The notes beneath the pieces were generated by a model that did no database searches, was not told the DNA's origin, and saw nothing but the letters and a program-made list of their open reading frames with translations. A program made the translations under genes and the position numbers. Of a stretch of 64,000 bases of DNA, positions 1 to 14,523 are shown one piece after another (the first letter of the stretch is position 1; every line of letters starts with the position of its first letter). The stretch comes from Yersinia thracica (GTDB lineage: Bacteria > Pseudomonadota > Gammaproteobacteria > Enterobacterales > Enterobacteriaceae), in contig NZ_CABHXX010000133.1 of the NCBI RefSeq assembly GCF_902170565.1, positions 1-64,000 of the forward strand. The letters run 5' to 3'.

Positions 1-78
1 GCTTCTGCCTGCCGAAACAGGCTTCGATATCGTCTTGCGAGTGCCCACACAGATTGTCTGATAAATTGTTAAAGAGCG
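1..78 (-). promoter_or_regulatory. 16S rRNA leader with boxA antitermination site
   Basis: The minus strand reads CGCTCTTTAACAA at 66-78, one base from the rrn boxA consensus, followed by the conserved leader text running towards 16S. A hairpin GCCTG-CCGAAA-CAGGC lies at 7-22, at the place of the boxC/processing stem. The mature 16S gene should start roughly 50 bp beyond the left edge (inferred from usual leader length), so no rRNA gene is called here. Confidence 0.8.
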
Positions 79-128
79 TTCGTTACCCGTTTGCCTTTCG
101 GCGAATCTTACGGTAACGCGGGAGGCAG

Positions 129-156
129 ATAATACGCTTTCCCGCTGAAGAGTCAA
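129..156 (-). promoter_or_regulatory. rRNA operon promoter P2
   Basis: On the minus strand a -35 TTGACT (151-156) and a -10 TATTAT (129-134) are spaced by 16 bp, about 120 bp downstream of P1. This tandem P1-P2 arrangement is typical of rRNA operons. Confidence 0.85.
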
Positions 157-248
157 GGATTTATTTGTTTTCTTTCGAAGCCAAAATGATTCTTTTCTCT
201 TCCTGACCCGGCGAAGTTTGTTTCGTTGTTCCCGGTCAGTGGAGGCGC

Positions 249-276
249 ATTATAGGGAGTTCCTGACAGCCTGCAA
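249..276 (-). promoter_or_regulatory. rRNA operon promoter P1
   Basis: Read on the minus strand, a -35 hexamer TTGCAG (271-276) and a perfect -10 TATAAT (249-254) are separated by 16 bp. A GC-rich discriminator (GCGCCTCC) follows. An A/T-rich stretch at about 278-300 sits where rrn P1 promoters have their UP element. Spacing and sequence match the P1 promoters of enterobacterial rRNA operons. It follows hemG in the same direction, as at E. coli rrnA. Confidence 0.88.
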
Positions 277-345
277 CCCCTAATTTGAAAAAACTTTTCA
301 ACCGTGTTTTTTTTCAGCAATTTGCGGTGATAACCACCATTATTG

Positions 346-879
346 TCACTTTCTGTACTGTAGCGCCGAGAAATCCTGAGCAAAACCGCTTACCTGTTGC
401 CAATCGGTATACTCAACTTCTTTACTGGTATCCGTTTCTCCACCCGTCATTCGCATAATAAGTTGAATCATGACCCTGTCTATCCACCGATAGCGGGGAT
501 AACGCAGGGCTCCAGCGAATACCGTACACAATGTAGGTTGCCAAGGTGTGCCGAGTAAGAACTTGCGAACATAAGCATTAGTCTGTGGCGAACGTTTCTC
601 TGGTTTACGCGCGGTCAGATTGACTGCAAAGAACGCACTCGGCATCTGATTAAGCTGTTCGACATGTTTATTGACGAATTTACTCAATACCGGGCTGAAA
701 TGGCCATACCGTACAGAGGCACCAATCATTACTTGCTGGTACTGGCTCAGGTCTATTTTCTCCACATCGGCCAAGTCCTGTATTTCACACGTGACCCCGG
801 TGGATAATTCCTTAGCTATATAAGAGGCGATAGTTTGCGTTTGGCCGTCTCGGCTGGAGTAAAGTATCAATACTTTCAT
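346..879 (-). CDS. hemG: Menaquinone-dependent protoporphyrinogen IX dehydrogenase HemG
   Basis: Flavodoxin-fold enzyme that oxidises protoporphyrinogen IX to protoporphyrin IX, passing electrons to quinones at the inner membrane face. The 177-aa product starts MKVLILYSSRDGQT, the FMN phosphate-binding loop of long-chain flavodoxins, and carries the KPEKR-containing insertion characteristic of HemG in the middle. Length fits the family (about 181 aa). It lies 21 bp after trkH in the same direction and just before the rRNA promoters, the E. coli trkH-hemG-rrsA order. The last codons run close to the P1 UP and Fis region, so the rRNA control region probably begins inside the gene. Confidence 0.95.
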   Translation of the reverse strand: MKVLILYSSRDGQTQTIASYIAKELSTGVTCEIQDLADVEKIDLSQYQQVMIGASVRYGHFSPVLSKFVNKHVEQLNQMPSAFFAVNLTARKPEKRSPQTNAYVRKFLLGTPWQPTLCTVFAGALRYPRYRWIDRVMIQLIMRMTGGETDTSKEVEYTDWQQVSGFAQDFSALQYRK

Positions 880-900
880 AGCAATGTTCCTTATGCAGAA

Positions 901-2352
901 TTACTCACGCCAGAATGTTGGAGTGAAAAGAACCAGCAAGGTGAAAACTTCTAACCGGCCAAATAGCATTGTTATCACTAATATCCATTTAGCCGCCGGA
1001 TTCATAGAAGTGAAGTTATCCGCAACTACGCCCAAACCAGGCCCCAGGTTGTTCAATGTTGCGGTCACTGCCGCAAAAGCAGAAAACTCATCAACACCCG
1101 TCGCGATGATAGCCAACATACTGATAATGAAAACCAATGCATATGCAGAGAAGAAACCCCAAACTGCTTCCAATATCCGCTCCGGCAATGCTCGCCGCCC
1201 CAGTTTAATGGTGTAAACCGCGTTTGGATGAACCAAGCGTTTTAGCTCACGCGAACCTTGTAGATAGAGCAACAGGATTCGGATAACTTTCAAACCGCCA
1301 CCGGTCGACCCCGCACATCCCCCAATAAAAGCAGAGCATAATAAGAGTATCGGTAGGAATAACGGCCACTTGGAAATGCTGTCCGTCGTGAAGCCCGCCG
1401 TAGTCGCCATAGAGACCACTTGGAAAAAGGCTTGATTTAAGGTTTCCATCCCCGACTTGTACACACTATGTTGCCAGAGCACTAAGGTACAAACGATAAC
1501 CAGCGTCAATTGTACAAATATAAACATACGGAATTCGGGATCACGCCAATAAACTTTTAAACTGCGGCCACTGAGCACAGCAAAATGCAGACCAAAGTTA
1601 CACCCCGAAATCAGCAAGAAAATAGCAATAATGGTGTTAATCGTTGGGCTATTGAAGTAACCAATACTGGCGTCATGAGTAGAAAAGCCGCCTATCGCGA
1701 TCGTAGAGAAACTGTGAGAAATAGCATCAAACACCGACATCCCGGCAGCCCATAGAGAAAGCGCACAAGCAATGGTCAACAAAACATAGATAAGCCACAG
1801 TGTTTTCGCGGTTTCAGCAATCCGGGGGCGCATTTTATTATCTTTCAGCGGGCCGGGCATTTCTGCACGGTAGAGCTGCATCCCCCCAACACCCAAGATA
1901 GGCAAAATGGCCACCGCCAACACAATGATCCCCATGCCACCAAGCCATTGCAGCATTTGTCGATAGAATAAAATAGCTTTAGGCAGCGAATCCAATCCCA
2001 CCAACGTAGTGGCTCCGGTAGTTGTCAGCCCAGAGAATGATTCAAAGAATGCATCAGTCAGCGAAAGATTAGGTCGCTCAGAAAATAAAAACGGTAATGC
2101 CCCGACACTGCCCAGCACTGTCCAGAACAGCACCACAATCAAAAAGCCCTCTCGGGGCTTCAACTCATGCTTCTGTTTTCGGTTCGGTAGCCACAACAAA
2201 AGACCTATTGCCAGAGCAACAAAAAAGGTTTCGCTGAAGGCACGGCCGGCACCATCACGATAGATCAAGGCCACTATCCCAGGAATAAACATTGTCCCGG
2301 AGAATAAGATAACTAGCAGGCCGACAATACGGGTTATGGCACGAAAATGCAT
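901..2352 (-). CDS. trkH: Trk system potassium uptake protein TrkH
   Basis: Integral membrane potassium translocating subunit working with TrkA and TrkE. The 483-aa product equals the E. coli length. It shows many hydrophobic segments and the four filter-like repeats of the superfamily (for example TTTGATT near residue 112, IGGFSTH near 221, TAGFTTD near 319 and LGPGLG near 437). The long N-terminal hydrophobic start MHFRAITRIVG is the family start. It is followed by hemG after 24 bp, suggesting co-transcription with yigZ, trkH and hemG. Confidence 0.96.
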   Translation of the reverse strand: MHFRAITRIVGLLVILFSGTMFIPGIVALIYRDGAGRAFSETFFVALAIGLLLWLPNRKQKHELKPREGFLIVVLFWTVLGSVGALPFLFSERPNLSLTDAFFESFSGLTTTGATTLVGLDSLPKAILFYRQMLQWLGGMGIIVLAVAILPILGVGGMQLYRAEMPGPLKDNKMRPRIAETAKTLWLIYVLLTIACALSLWAAGMSVFDAISHSFSTIAIGGFSTHDASIGYFNSPTINTIIAIFLLISGCNFGLHFAVLSGRSLKVYWRDPEFRMFIFVQLTLVIVCTLVLWQHSVYKSGMETLNQAFFQVVSMATTAGFTTDSISKWPLFLPILLLCSAFIGGCAGSTGGGLKVIRILLLYLQGSRELKRLVHPNAVYTIKLGRRALPERILEAVWGFFSAYALVFIISMLAIIATGVDEFSAFAAVTATLNNLGPGLGVVADNFTSMNPAAKWILVITMLFGRLEVFTLLVLFTPTFWRE

Positions 2353-2388
2353 TCCGGCACGTTCCTTAGCAATTCACTTGGATGGGGA

Positions 2389-3003
2389 TTATTGCGAAAT
2401 GGGCGTCAATTGCAACGTACCACGACTGAGATCCCGCAATTTATCCCCGACCTGACTGGCTTGAGTTGCTGGCAAAGAGAGATGAAGTGTCACGAATTGT
2501 GCGTAATCACTCTGTAAAATCTGGCCTTCAACCTGCTGTAATAATGTTTCTACTATGGACAACTGCGCATAGTCACACTGCAAAGTATATTCTACCTGCG
2601 GGACTTTATATTTTACTTCAATTTGCTTCAACGCCTGTTGAACACCACTGCCATAAGCCCTGACTAACCCACCAGTACCCAGCTTGATGCCACCATAATA
2701 ACGTACAACTACCGCGGTTATTTCACCTATTCCACTGCCCATCAGTTGAGCAAGAATCGGTTTACCCGCCGTGCCCGAAGGCTCACCATCATCGGAAAAA
2801 CCTAATTGCTGTGAATCTGTAGGTGCCCCGGCAACAAAAGCCCAGCAATGGTGCCGGGCAGTTGGATGCTGTTGCTTTACCTGCTGAATAAAATCTTTCG
2901 CTTCATTCACCCCACTGATGGGAGCCAGCAAGGTGATGAATCGACTTTTTTTAATCTCTTCGCTGATAGTCACCGGCGCAGCAGGTATTAAATAAGGCTG
3001 CAT
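2389..3003 (-). CDS. yigZ: IMPACT/UPF0029 family protein YigZ
   Basis: 204-aa member of the IMPACT (YigZ) family, whose bacterial function is not firmly established; the N-terminal half resembles a ribosomal S5 domain 2-like fold and the C-terminal half an EF-G-V-like domain. The family signature FSDDGEPSGTAGKPIL is present around residues 69-84. The start codon shares one base with the stop codon of pepQ (TGATG), so translation is probably coupled. Function beyond family membership is not assigned. Confidence 0.92.
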   Translation of the reverse strand: MQPYLIPAAPVTISEEIKKSRFITLLAPISGVNEAKDFIQQVKQQHPTARHHCWAFVAGAPTDSQQLGFSDDGEPSGTAGKPILAQLMGSGIGEITAVVVRYYGGIKLGTGGLVRAYGSGVQQALKQIEVKYKVPQVEYTLQCDYAQLSIVETLLQQVEGQILQSDYAQFVTLHLSLPATQASQVGDKLRDLSRGTLQLTPISQ

Positions 3004-4334
3004 CAGGCCAGTTTCAGGTCACGAGTCATGTTCTCAACCTGATTATCGTGAATAACGATATTGTCTTCTATACGAATACCACCATAAGGTTTCAGTGTTT
3101 CAATAAGATCCCAATTGAAATGCTGACTGAATTCACCAAAGCGCCAAGGTGCCAGTAAGGATTCGATAAAGTAGAGGCCGGGTTCAATGGTCAACACCAT
3201 GCGCGGTTGCAGAATACGGGTGCAACGTAAGTAAGGATATTTGGATGGTGCGCTGAGATGCGTTCCTTTATCATCCTGCATAAAACCAGCAGTATCATGA
3301 ACTTGCAACCCTAGAGGGTGACCAAGGCCGTGCGGTAAGAATGGGCAGGTAAGGCCTTGTTCAACCATCGCCTCTTCACTAATACCAGTCACCAAGTTAT
3401 GAGTTCGCAGCAACTTGGCAATACGCTGATGCATTTGAACATGATAATCGGTATAGCGCTCACCACTCTTAATGGTTTTAATCAGCTCAAGCTGTTCATT
3501 ATTAAGGTCTTTGATCAATGCGGCAAAATCGTTTTCACTGTCTGCGGCATAAGTGCGGGTCAAGTCAGCAGCATAGCCGTTATATTCCGCGCCCGCATCC
3601 ATCAGGAAACTACGCATTTCTGCCGGTGGCTGGTGTTGTAGCGTGGTGTAATGGAGTACAGCCGAATGCTCATTCAGCGCAACAATATTATCGTAGGGAA
3701 CATCAGTATCACGATGACCGGTAGCCATCAGATAAGCGAGATTGATATCAAACTCACTCATACCGGACTGAAATGCTTCATGAGCTGCGCGATGCCCGGC
3801 AACTGCCGTCTTTTGCGCTTCGCGCATGCATGCCAGTTCATAATCTGTTTTATAAGAGCGGTAGAAATGCAGATAATCCAACACCGGCTGCGGGTTGATA
3901 TTTTCAGCACTGAAACCCAAAGAATGGGCGCGTTCTTGAGCATATCCAATGTACGCAACTCGCTCGCGCTGTGCCGGTAACAGTTGTGCAATATCATTAG
4001 CGTTTGCCAATGGTTGAATATCAATGGCCTTAGTCCAGAAGCTATCCGGTAGCGGCTCAACACAGTGCCAATAATCTACCGGGGAGTAAAACCATAACTT
4101 CGGCGGATTAACGCCATCAACCCATAACCAGCAGTTTGGAACTTGCGTCACCGGCACCCAAGCTTTGAATTGGGTATTAACTTTAAAAGGATAGTCACGG
4201 TCATCAAGGAAAATACGTTGTAACTCACCGGAATGAATCAATAAAGCATCTAACTGATGACGCTCTAACACCTCGCGAGTGCGTTGTTGTAGAGTGGATA
4301 AATGTTCGTTATATAAAGAAGCCAGCGTTTCCAT
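3003..4334 (-). CDS. pepQ: Xaa-Pro dipeptidase PepQ
   Basis: Cytosolic prolidase that cleaves dipeptides with C-terminal proline, and a pita-bread metallopeptidase. Starting at the second of two adjacent ATGs gives 443 aa, the E. coli length. Metal ligands are visible: Asp in [18 protein letters not shown], His in [14 protein letters not shown], Glu in TIEPGLYF and Glu in GIRIEDN. Residue 378, normally Gly in [12 protein letters not shown], is Arg here, six residues before the metal-binding Glu384. It is divergent from fadB and overlaps yigZ by one base. Confidence 0.96.
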   Translation of the reverse strand: METLASLYNEHLSTLQQRTREVLERHQLDALLIHSGELQRIFLDDRDYPFKVNTQFKAWVPVTQVPNCWLWVDGVNPPKLWFYSPVDYWHCVEPLPDSFWTKAIDIQPLANANDIAQLLPAQRERVAYIGYAQERAHSLGFSAENINPQPVLDYLHFYRSYKTDYELACMREAQKTAVAGHRAAHEAFQSGMSEFDINLAYLMATGHRDTDVPYDNIVALNEHSAVLHYTTLQHQPPAEMRSFLMDAGAEYNGYAADLTRTYAADSENDFAALIKDLNNEQLELIKTIKSGERYTDYHVQMHQRIAKLLRTHNLVTGISEEAMVEQGLTCPFLPHGLGHPLGLQVHDTAGFMQDDKGTHLSAPSKYPYLRCTRILQPRMVLTIEPGLYFIESLLAPWRFGEFSQHFNWDLIETLKPYGGIRIEDNIVIHDNQVENMTRDLKLA

Positions 4335-4660
4335 CACAGTACCCTTCGCTATTAGAACTTAATTTTTTAATCTTATCATAGTCGCCGAAGCCATGTTTCG
4401 CCGACACTCATTCCATGATGTGATAACAACGATATCCAAAATAACTGACGTGACAACTCGCTCGCAAGTAGACAATAAATCCGTTTTTCAGCCCCTCGAT
4501 ACGCCTCGAATAAAATTGATGAAAATCAATTATGCCATCCGATTGACTGTGATCTTCACTGCAAAAAATCAATCTCTTGTTTGCAATTCATTAACAAAAT
4601 ATCCACACTTCCTGAATATCTGGTCATACCAGATCACACGCGCTTATTCAGGAGATAGAT
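4335..4660. promoter_or_regulatory. pepQ-fadB divergent intergenic region
   Basis: 326 bp without a gene. It holds the FadR operator near fadB (4618-4634), a good fadB ribosome-binding site GGAG (4651-4654), a possible pepQ -10 TATGAT on the minus strand (4375-4380), and an imperfect palindrome at 4381-4405 with 9-bp arms and one mismatch. No additional ORF is credible. Confidence 0.6.
4618..4634 (+). promoter_or_regulatory. FadR operator of fadBA
   Basis: The 17-bp sequence ATCTGGT-CAT-ACCAGAT is a perfect 7-3-7 inverted repeat and closely matches the FadR consensus (AGCTGGTCCGACCAGTT). It ends 26 bp before the fadB start, the place of the FadR site in E. coli fadB. FadR would repress fadBA until long-chain acyl-CoA releases it. 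Confidence 0.85.
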
Positions 4661-8025
<3,365 letters not shown>

Positions 8026-8036
8026 CCAAAAAACAT

Positions 8037-8060
8037 TAAGGGCCTGAATACAGGCCCTTA
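8037..8060. terminator. Bidirectional terminator between fadA and fre
   Basis: A perfect 10-bp stem TAAGGGCCTG/CAGGCCCTTA with a 4-nt AATA loop. An A-run on the fadA side gives a U-tract for minus-strand transcripts coming from fre. Confidence 0.75.
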
Positions 8061-8083
8061 GACTGGAGTTTAGTTGCCGTTTT

Positions 8084-8108
8084 CCCGCCTGTCAGGGGCG
8101 GGCTTTTT
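8084..8108 (+). terminator. Rho-independent terminator of fadBA
   Basis: GC-rich stem CCCGCC (8084-8089) / GGCGGG (8097-8102), 7-nt loop, followed by CTTTTT, in the plus direction after fadA. Confidence 0.75.
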
Positions 8109-8122
8109 AACTGCCGCTTTAC

Positions 8123-8824
8123 TCAGATAAAAGCAAAAGCATCGCCATAAATATGGGATTCCAGCGCGCCGCGCTCTGCACAAAAACGCTCACGTGCAAT
8201 CTTCGCCATTTCAAAACGACCCGCGATATAAATATCCTGTTCAGCAAGAGAACCGAAGTCTTGCAGCACGGCACTCAGAACCGTTCCGGTACGACCGCGC
8301 CAACCCTCTTCCGGTTGCTCAACCACGGGGATAACTTTCAACTGCGGATATTTTATCGACAGCGCTTCCAGTTCACTGAGATCATATAAATGTATAGCTT
8401 CGCGCCCTCCCCAATAGATGGAGACTTCGCGATCAGGTCGCTCAGCCAATGCCGCCAACAAAATGGAGCGCGCATAGGAAAAACCTGTACCACCGGCAAT
8501 CAAGACCAATGGTCGATGACTGCCCTCGCGGAACCACGCCTCGCCATGCGGGATATCCACATCCAGCGTTTTCTCTTTCAGAATTCTATCCATCACCGCC
8601 ATAGCATACAGATTGAGTTCCGAAGCCCCGATATGCAGCTCGATAAAGTCTGTTTCCAGTGGCGTGGACGCCATAGAGAATGGGCGTTTATCACGTTCAT
8701 CCATGACGACCATCAAATACTGCCCAGCACGGAAAGAAAATGCAGATGCAGGCACCAATTGCACCCGGTACACCGTATCGGTAATGGCCTCTACGGAGGT
8801 TACTTTACAGCTTAAAGTTGTCAT
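8123..8824 (-). CDS. fre: NAD(P)H-flavin reductase Fre
   Basis: Reduces free riboflavin, FMN or FAD with NAD(P)H in the cytosol and supplies reduced flavin to other systems. The ATG at 8824 gives [21 protein letters not shown] and 233 aa, the E. coli length; the longer frame adds 14 residues without family support. Domains: flavin-binding beta-barrel with RPFSMAS (about residues 46-52), then a ferredoxin-reductase NAD domain with [10 protein letters not shown]. It lies 54 bp after ubiD in the same direction; UbiD chemistry depends on a prenylated flavin cofactor, and Fre is a known source of reduced flavin, so the linkage makes sense. Confidence 0.96.
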   Translation of the reverse strand: MTTLSCKVTSVEAITDTVYRVQLVPASAFSFRAGQYLMVVMDERDKRPFSMASTPLETDFIELHIGASELNLYAMAVMDRILKEKTLDVDIPHGEAWFREGSHRPLVLIAGGTGFSYARSILLAALAERPDREVSIYWGGREAIHLYDLSELEALSIKYPQLKVIPVVEQPEEGWRGRTGTVLSAVLQDFGSLAEQDIYIAGRFEMAKIARERFCAERGALESHIYGDAFAFI

Positions 8825-8878
8825 GCCTTCCCTCTGTCGGGTCATCAAATGCAAAACTAAGGACAAAATGGACGCCGG

Positions 8879-10375
8879 TTAGCGTTTCGTTTCTTTGTCA
8901 CTGAAAATGGCGAGCTCGTCCCAAATAGCATCAACGCGGGCGCGGACTTCTTCATCCATTTTAATTGGACGCCCCCATTCACGCGGAGTCTCTGCTGGCC
9001 ATTTGTTGGTGGCATCCAGCCCCATTTTCGATCCTAAACCGGAAACCGGCGAGGCGAAATCCAAGTAATCTATTGGCGTATTTTCAATTAATACCGTATC
9101 GCGGGAAGGATCCATTCGGGTTGTAATCGCCCAAATAACATCATTCCAATCACGAGCATTAATGTCATCGTCACAGACAATAACAAATTTCGTATACATA
9201 AACTGGCGTAAAAACGACCAAACGCCCATCATCACGCGTTTAGCATGACCAGCATACTGTTTTTTGATTGTCACCACGGCCAAGCGGTATGAACATCCCT
9301 CGGGTGGTAGATAAAAATCAACAATCTCTGGGAACTGCTTTTGCAAAATAGGAACAAATACTTCATTCAGCGCAACGCCCATCACCGCCGGTTCATCCGG
9401 AGGACGGCCAGTATAAGTTGAATGATAAATCGCGTCTTTACGTTGGGTAATATGTGTGACGGTAAAGACAGGGAAGCTATCAATCTCGTTGTAATAGCCG
9501 GTATGGTCACCATAAGGGCCTTCTGGTGCCATCTCACCTTGCTCAATATATCCTTCCAATACAATTTCTGCACTTGCAGGAACTTCAAGTGAGTTGGAAA
9601 GACATTTTACGACTTCGGTTTTATGCCCGCGTAATAAACCAGCAAAAGCATATTCAGATAGAGTATCAGGCACGGGCGTTACCGCAGCCAAAATGGTCGC
9701 AGGATCAGCCCCCAGCGCGACGGCTACCGGGAAACGTTCACCGGGATGTGCTTCACACCATTCTTGATAATCCAAAGCACCGCCACGATGGGATAACCAG
9801 CGCATAATTAACTTATTTTTGCCCAGGACTTGTTGGCGATAGATACCCAAATTCTGGCGCTCTTTATATGGCCCACGGGTAACCGTCAAGCCCCAAGAGA
9901 CTAATGGAGCTGCATCCTCAGGCCAACAGTGCATAACAGGGATTCGGCTTAGATCGACATCCGCCCCCTCCCATACTTGCTCCTGGCACGGAGCGGAGCT
10001 TAAGCATTTCGTCGGCATATTCAATACCTGCTTGAATTTCGGCAGTTTATCGAATAAATCGCGAAAACCTTTTGGCGGGTCAGGCTCTTTCAGGAAAGCT
10101 AACAGCTTGCCGACATCGCGCAGTGCGCTGACATCTTCTTGCCCCATTCCCATAGCAACCCGTTTGGCTGTGCCAAACAGGTTACACAGCACTGGCATAC
10201 TGTAGCCTTTCGGATTCTCAAAAAGTAATGCAGGCCCACCAGCACGCAAAGTGCGATCGGCAATTTCTGTCATTTCCAGATAAGGATCAATAGGCTGGCT
10301 AATACGTTTAAGTTCACCCCTCTGTTCCAGCAACGAGAGGAAGTCACGTAAGTCACGGTATTTCATGCTGATCAT
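8879..10375 (-). CDS. ubiD: 4-hydroxy-3-polyprenylbenzoate decarboxylase UbiD
   Basis: Prenyl-FMN-dependent decarboxylase of ubiquinone biosynthesis. The sequence matches E. coli UbiD nearly throughout, including [13 protein letters not shown] and the [16 protein letters not shown] region. The start is uncertain: ATG at 10375 ([12 protein letters not shown], 498 aa) is taken because E. coli has 497 aa; ATG at 10366 and an upstream ATG at 10399 are alternatives, and none has a strong ribosome-binding site. It is divergent from rfaH. Confidence 0.95.
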   Translation of the reverse strand: MISMKYRDLRDFLSLLEQRGELKRISQPIDPYLEMTEIADRTLRAGGPALLFENPKGYSMPVLCNLFGTAKRVAMGMGQEDVSALRDVGKLLAFLKEPDPPKGFRDLFDKLPKFKQVLNMPTKCLSSAPCQEQVWEGADVDLSRIPVMHCWPEDAAPLVSWGLTVTRGPYKERQNLGIYRQQVLGKNKLIMRWLSHRGGALDYQEWCEAHPGERFPVAVALGADPATILAAVTPVPDTLSEYAFAGLLRGHKTEVVKCLSNSLEVPASAEIVLEGYIEQGEMAPEGPYGDHTGYYNEIDSFPVFTVTHITQRKDAIYHSTYTGRPPDEPAVMGVALNEVFVPILQKQFPEIVDFYLPPEGCSYRLAVVTIKKQYAGHAKRVMMGVWSFLRQFMYTKFVIVCDDDINARDWNDVIWAITTRMDPSRDTVLIENTPIDYLDFASPVSGLGSKMGLDATNKWPAETPREWGRPIKMDEEVRARVDAIWDELAIFSDKETKR

Positions 10376-10647
10376 TTCGGCGGCTAGGTGATGCGCCATT
10401 ATAGGCTGTCTTTATAGCGGTTGCTGTCTTTTTGTTAAAAATGAATGCAGGTTAACTCGAAAGAATATCATGTGGTTATTGACTATTTGTTATTAATATT
10501 TACAAAAATAGATAGAGATTTTTCGATAATAATTATAATTAATTTCTTATATAACAAATGAATATGTAAAATGATGTTTTTTCCTTACTGTATATGTATC
10601 CCCCTTTTTGTTATGCTGCCGGGTAGTCGCTAAAGGCATATGAAATT

Positions 10648-11136
10648 ATGAAACACTGGCATTTATTATATTGTAAACGTGGTCAGCTTTTGCGTGCTAA
10701 AGAGCATCTAGAGCGACAAGAGGTGAATTGCTGGACACCGTTAGTCACTATCGAAAAGTTAGTGCGCGGAAAACGAACTGAAATGACGGAAGCACTATTC
10801 CCAAATTATCTGTTTGTGGAGTTTGATCCGGAACATATTCATACCACAACGATAAGCGCCACCCGAGGTGTTAGCCACTTTGTCCGATTTGGCGTACAGC
10901 CTGCGGTAATCCCGGCAATCGTTATTACTGAGATGCAATCCCATCCTGCAGATAAAATAATTGATCCTGAAATACCCACTCCTGGCGATATCGTGACAAT
11001 TACTGAGGGTATTTTTTCTGGTTTACACGCGATTTATACTGAGCCAGATGGTGAAGCTCGTTCAATGTTGTTACTGAATATGCTCAATAGCCAAGTGCTA
11101 CAAAGTCTGGATAATCGTCAGTTCGAAAAGCAATAA
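10648..11136 (+). CDS. rfaH: Transcription antitermination factor RfaH
   Basis: NusG paralogue that binds RNA polymerase paused at ops sites and suppresses polarity in long envelope and virulence operons. The 162-aa product has the N-terminal NGN domain (about 1-100, with [20 protein letters not shown] and FPNYLFVEF) and a KOW-type C-terminal domain ([28 protein letters not shown] region). Length equals E. coli. The ATG is preceded by a weak AAAGG at 12-bp distance. No ops element was seen in this window, so its targets lie elsewhere. Confidence 0.95.
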   Translation: MKHWHLLYCKRGQLLRAKEHLERQEVNCWTPLVTIEKLVRGKRTEMTEALFPNYLFVEFDPEHIHTTTISATRGVSHFVRFGVQPAVIPAIVITEMQSHPADKIIDPEIPTPGDIVTITEGIFSGLHAIYTEPDGEARSMLLLNMLNSQVLQSLDNRQFEKQ

Positions 11137-11158
11137 AACTCTTAATTAACAAACCCAA

Positions 11159-11180
11159 GGTAGGTATCTCAGTACCTACC
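11159..11180. terminator. Convergent terminator rfaH/hemB
   Basis: Perfect 8-bp stem GGTAGGTA/TACCTACC with a 6-nt loop between the convergent rfaH and hemB genes; ACTTTT lies downstream on the plus strand. Confidence 0.65.
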
Positions 11181-11206
11181 CTGCGACTTTTATGACTACC
11201 AAACAA

Positions 11207-12238
<1,032 letters not shown>

Positions 12239-12243
12239 CTAAC

Positions 12244-13026
12244 TCAAACCAACCGGAAAATCCGGCGAGCGTTTTCATCAGTTTTCTGCCCTAGCCATTT
12301 AGGATCTTCTTGTCGCCAGACAGCAACCTGCTGGACGATATGGGGCAGAAAACAGGGTTCATTGCGACGAGATGCAGGTTTAGGATGTATATCCCGTGGC
12401 AATAAATACGGGGCATCGGTTTCTAGCAGCAATTGCTGGACAGGAATACGCGGCAATAACGCCCTCAATTCAAGGCCACGACGTTCATCGCAAACCCAAC
12501 CAGTGATACCGATAGATAAACCCAATGCCAGACAGGAATCCAATTCATCAGCAGTGCCGGTAAAACAATGCACAACAGCTGCGGGAATTTTATCTAGCCA
12601 AGGTGAAAGCAAAGCAATGAAACGATCGTGCGCTTCTCGGCAATGCAAGAATATCGGCAAAGAGAGTTCGGCAGCTAAGGCAAGCTGGGCGGTAAAGGCA
12701 ATTTCTTGCTCAGTTGGAGTAGAAAAATTGCGGTTAAAATCCAACCCACACTCACCGATAGCAACGACTGCGGCATGTGCTGCCAATCCCCGGATTTGCT
12801 GCTCCACATCTTTTTGCCAACTGCTCGCATGATGGGGATGAACACCGGCGGTTGACCAACAATATCCCGGGTAGGCTGTGGCAAGCTCAAGGACTGCCTG
12901 GCTTTCTTCAGCATCGGTACCGGTAATAAGTATACCGGAGACCCCAGCATCTTTTGCGCGGGCCACGACCTGAGGGCAATCTTTTGCAAATTGTGAACTG
13001 GTTAAGTTCACGCCGATATCAAACAT
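12244..13026 (-). CDS. tatD: 3'-5' exonuclease TatD
   Basis: Metal-dependent TIM-barrel nuclease associated with DNA repair and fragmentation; not required for Tat export. The 260-aa product carries the family ligands Glu in [10 protein letters not shown], His in [10 protein letters not shown], His in [10 protein letters not shown] and Asp in [13 protein letters not shown], and starts [13 protein letters not shown] as in E. coli. A stem-loop lies between it and tatC, which would lower read-through from tatABC. Confidence 0.95.
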   Translation of the reverse strand: MFDIGVNLTSSQFAKDCPQVVARAKDAGVSGILITGTDAEESQAVLELATAYPGYCWSTAGVHPHHASSWQKDVEQQIRGLAAHAAVVAIGECGLDFNRNFSTPTEQEIAFTAQLALAAELSLPIFLHCREAHDRFIALLSPWLDKIPAAVVHCFTGTADELDSCLALGLSIGITGWVCDERRGLELRALLPRIPVQQLLLETDAPYLLPRDIHPKPASRRNEPCFLPHIVQQVAVWRQEDPKWLGQKTDENARRIFRLV

Positions 13027-13043
13027 AAGCGTCCCAAAACAGA

Positions 13044-13062
13044 AGCCGCCCAGAAGGCGGCT
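13044..13062 (-). terminator. Stem-loop between tatC and tatD
   Basis: AGCCGCC/GGCGGCT stem with a 5-nt loop; on the minus strand it is followed by TCTGTTTTGGG. Probably a partial terminator separating tatABC from tatD. Confidence 0.55.
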
Positions 13063-13081
13063 AAAATATCAAAGTAGAAAT

Positions 13082-13861
13082 TTAAGACTCTTTAGGAGGG
13101 TTATCGACTTCTTCATCCTCTTCCTCAATATCGGTACGGCGTTGTTTGCCGGTGTAGAAACGAGCAAAGAACACGCCCACTTCAAATAACAGATACATCG
13201 GAATCGCTAACAGTGTTTGTGACAGCACATCAGGTGGAGTAAGGAGCATTCCCACAACAAAAGCACCAACAAACACATAAGGCCGTTTCTTCTTCAATGC
13301 TTCAGGCGTTGTCACCCCCGACCAGCACAACAGAATTATCGCAATCGGAACTTCAAAAGAAATACCAAAAGCCATAAAAAGCGCCATAACGAAATCAAGA
13401 TATTTGGTGATATCAGTCGCGATTAACACACTTTCCGGCGCGGTTTTGGCAAAAAAGCCAAAAGCTAGCGGGAAAACAATAAAATAGGCAAATGCCATTC
13501 CCAGATAAAATAAGAGGCTGCTGGATATCAGCAGTGGGACCATCAAGCGGCGCTCATGTTTATACAGCGCAGGGGCGATAAATGCCCAAACCTGATAAAG
13601 GATCATCGGCGCTGAAACAAATACTGAGACCATCATGGTCAATTTAATCGGGGTAAAGAACGGTGATGCGACATCTGTTGCAATCATACTTGAACCAGCA
13701 GGCAGTTGTTTGATCAACGGTGCTGACACCAAGTGGTAGATATCATTGGCAAAGAAAACCAAGACGAAAAAAACCACTAAAATAGTGATGATGCAATTCA
13801 ATAGCCGCTTACGCAGTTCTATTAAATGAGTAATAAGGGGTTGGGTATCATCAACAGCCAT
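13082..13861 (-). CDS. tatC: Sec-independent protein translocase TatC
   Basis: Six-helix inner membrane core of the twin-arginine export system and the primary receptor for RR signal peptides with TatB. The 259-aa product begins with [17 protein letters not shown], containing the conserved HLxELRxR motif, and has FVLVFFAND and the [16 protein letters not shown] helices expected of TatC. The acidic C-terminal tail ([16 protein letters not shown]) is cytoplasmic. Two bases separate it from the tatB stop. Confidence 0.97.
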   Translation of the reverse strand: MAVDDTQPLITHLIELRKRLLNCIITILVVFFVLVFFANDIYHLVSAPLIKQLPAGSSMIATDVASPFFTPIKLTMMVSVFVSAPMILYQVWAFIAPALYKHERRLMVPLLISSSLLFYLGMAFAYFIVFPLAFGFFAKTAPESVLIATDITKYLDFVMALFMAFGISFEVPIAIILLCWSGVTTPEALKKKRPYVFVGAFVVGMLLTPPDVLSQTLLAIPMYLLFEVGVFFARFYTGKQRRTDIEEEDEEVDNPPKES

Positions 13862-13863
13862 GT

Positions 13864-14520
13864 TTACCGATCGCCGCCAGGTTGGTGAGTTCGAGGTTGA
13901 TCAGCACTGAGTGAATCTGTGCTATGAGTATCAACTGCGGCAGTTTGTGCCTTAGTTACGCGGGTATTCGTAACAGGAACAGGCTCCCGTTCTACAGAGG
14001 AAATAGACGCAGAAACTACCTCAACCTGAACAATGGGTTTATCATCGCTATTATGGGTGGTTTCAACTGCTACCGGAGCGACGACTTTATCAATATCAGT
14101 ACCCGGTGCTTGAGGTGATGCTTGAGCCTTCGTTGCTGACTCTGCGGGCGTAACACCATCATGAATCGCTTCCGGTTCAGTAACGAGCGGATTATGGATC
14201 GTATGTGGTGCTTCCGAGCCAATGTCAGAATGATAAGAACGCTTCAGTGCTTCAGCAGCCTCTTTGAGTTCATCCATTGAGGCTTTCAGCTCAGGTGTCA
14301 AGTTCTGCAAACCAGCTTCTTCTGCTTTTTTCAGGCTGTCTTGCAGCTCTTGTATCTTAAGTTCTTGGGCTAACTCGTTTTGCACTGTTGCCGCAAGTGA
14401 ACGCAATGTCCGAATCCAACCCGCAACTGTTCTGACAGCAACCGGTAATCGTTCTGGCCCAAGGACGACCAGCCCGATCACCAGCACCAATAGCAGTTCA
14501 CTAAACCCGATATCGAACAC
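13864..14520 (-). CDS. tatB: Sec-independent protein translocase TatB
   Basis: Substrate-binding partner of TatC. 218 aa: N-terminal membrane helix [26 protein letters not shown], amphipathic helix to about residue 100, then a long low-complexity Pro/Thr/Val-rich tail. E. coli TatB is 171 aa, so the tail is longer here; this part is known to vary. It starts 3 bp after the tatA stop and ends 2 bp before tatC. Confidence 0.96.
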   Translation of the reverse strand: MFDIGFSELLLVLVIGLVVLGPERLPVAVRTVAGWIRTLRSLAATVQNELAQELKIQELQDSLKKAEEAGLQNLTPELKASMDELKEAAEALKRSYHSDIGSEAPHTIHNPLVTEPEAIHDGVTPAESATKAQASPQAPGTDIDKVVAPVAVETTHNSDDKPIVQVEVVSASISSVEREPVPVTNTRVTKAQTAAVDTHSTDSLSADQPRTHQPGGDR

Positions 14521-14523
14521 AGC

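Noticed and set aside
1-345. 16S rRNA gene or the 76-aa ORF at 153-383
   Set aside because: Only the promoters and leader of the rRNA operon are present; the mature 16S would start left of base 1, and the short ORF is a chance frame across P1 and P2.
4548-4590. CRP site upstream of fadB
   Set aside because: TGTGATCTTCACT has the half-sites only 3 bp apart instead of 6.
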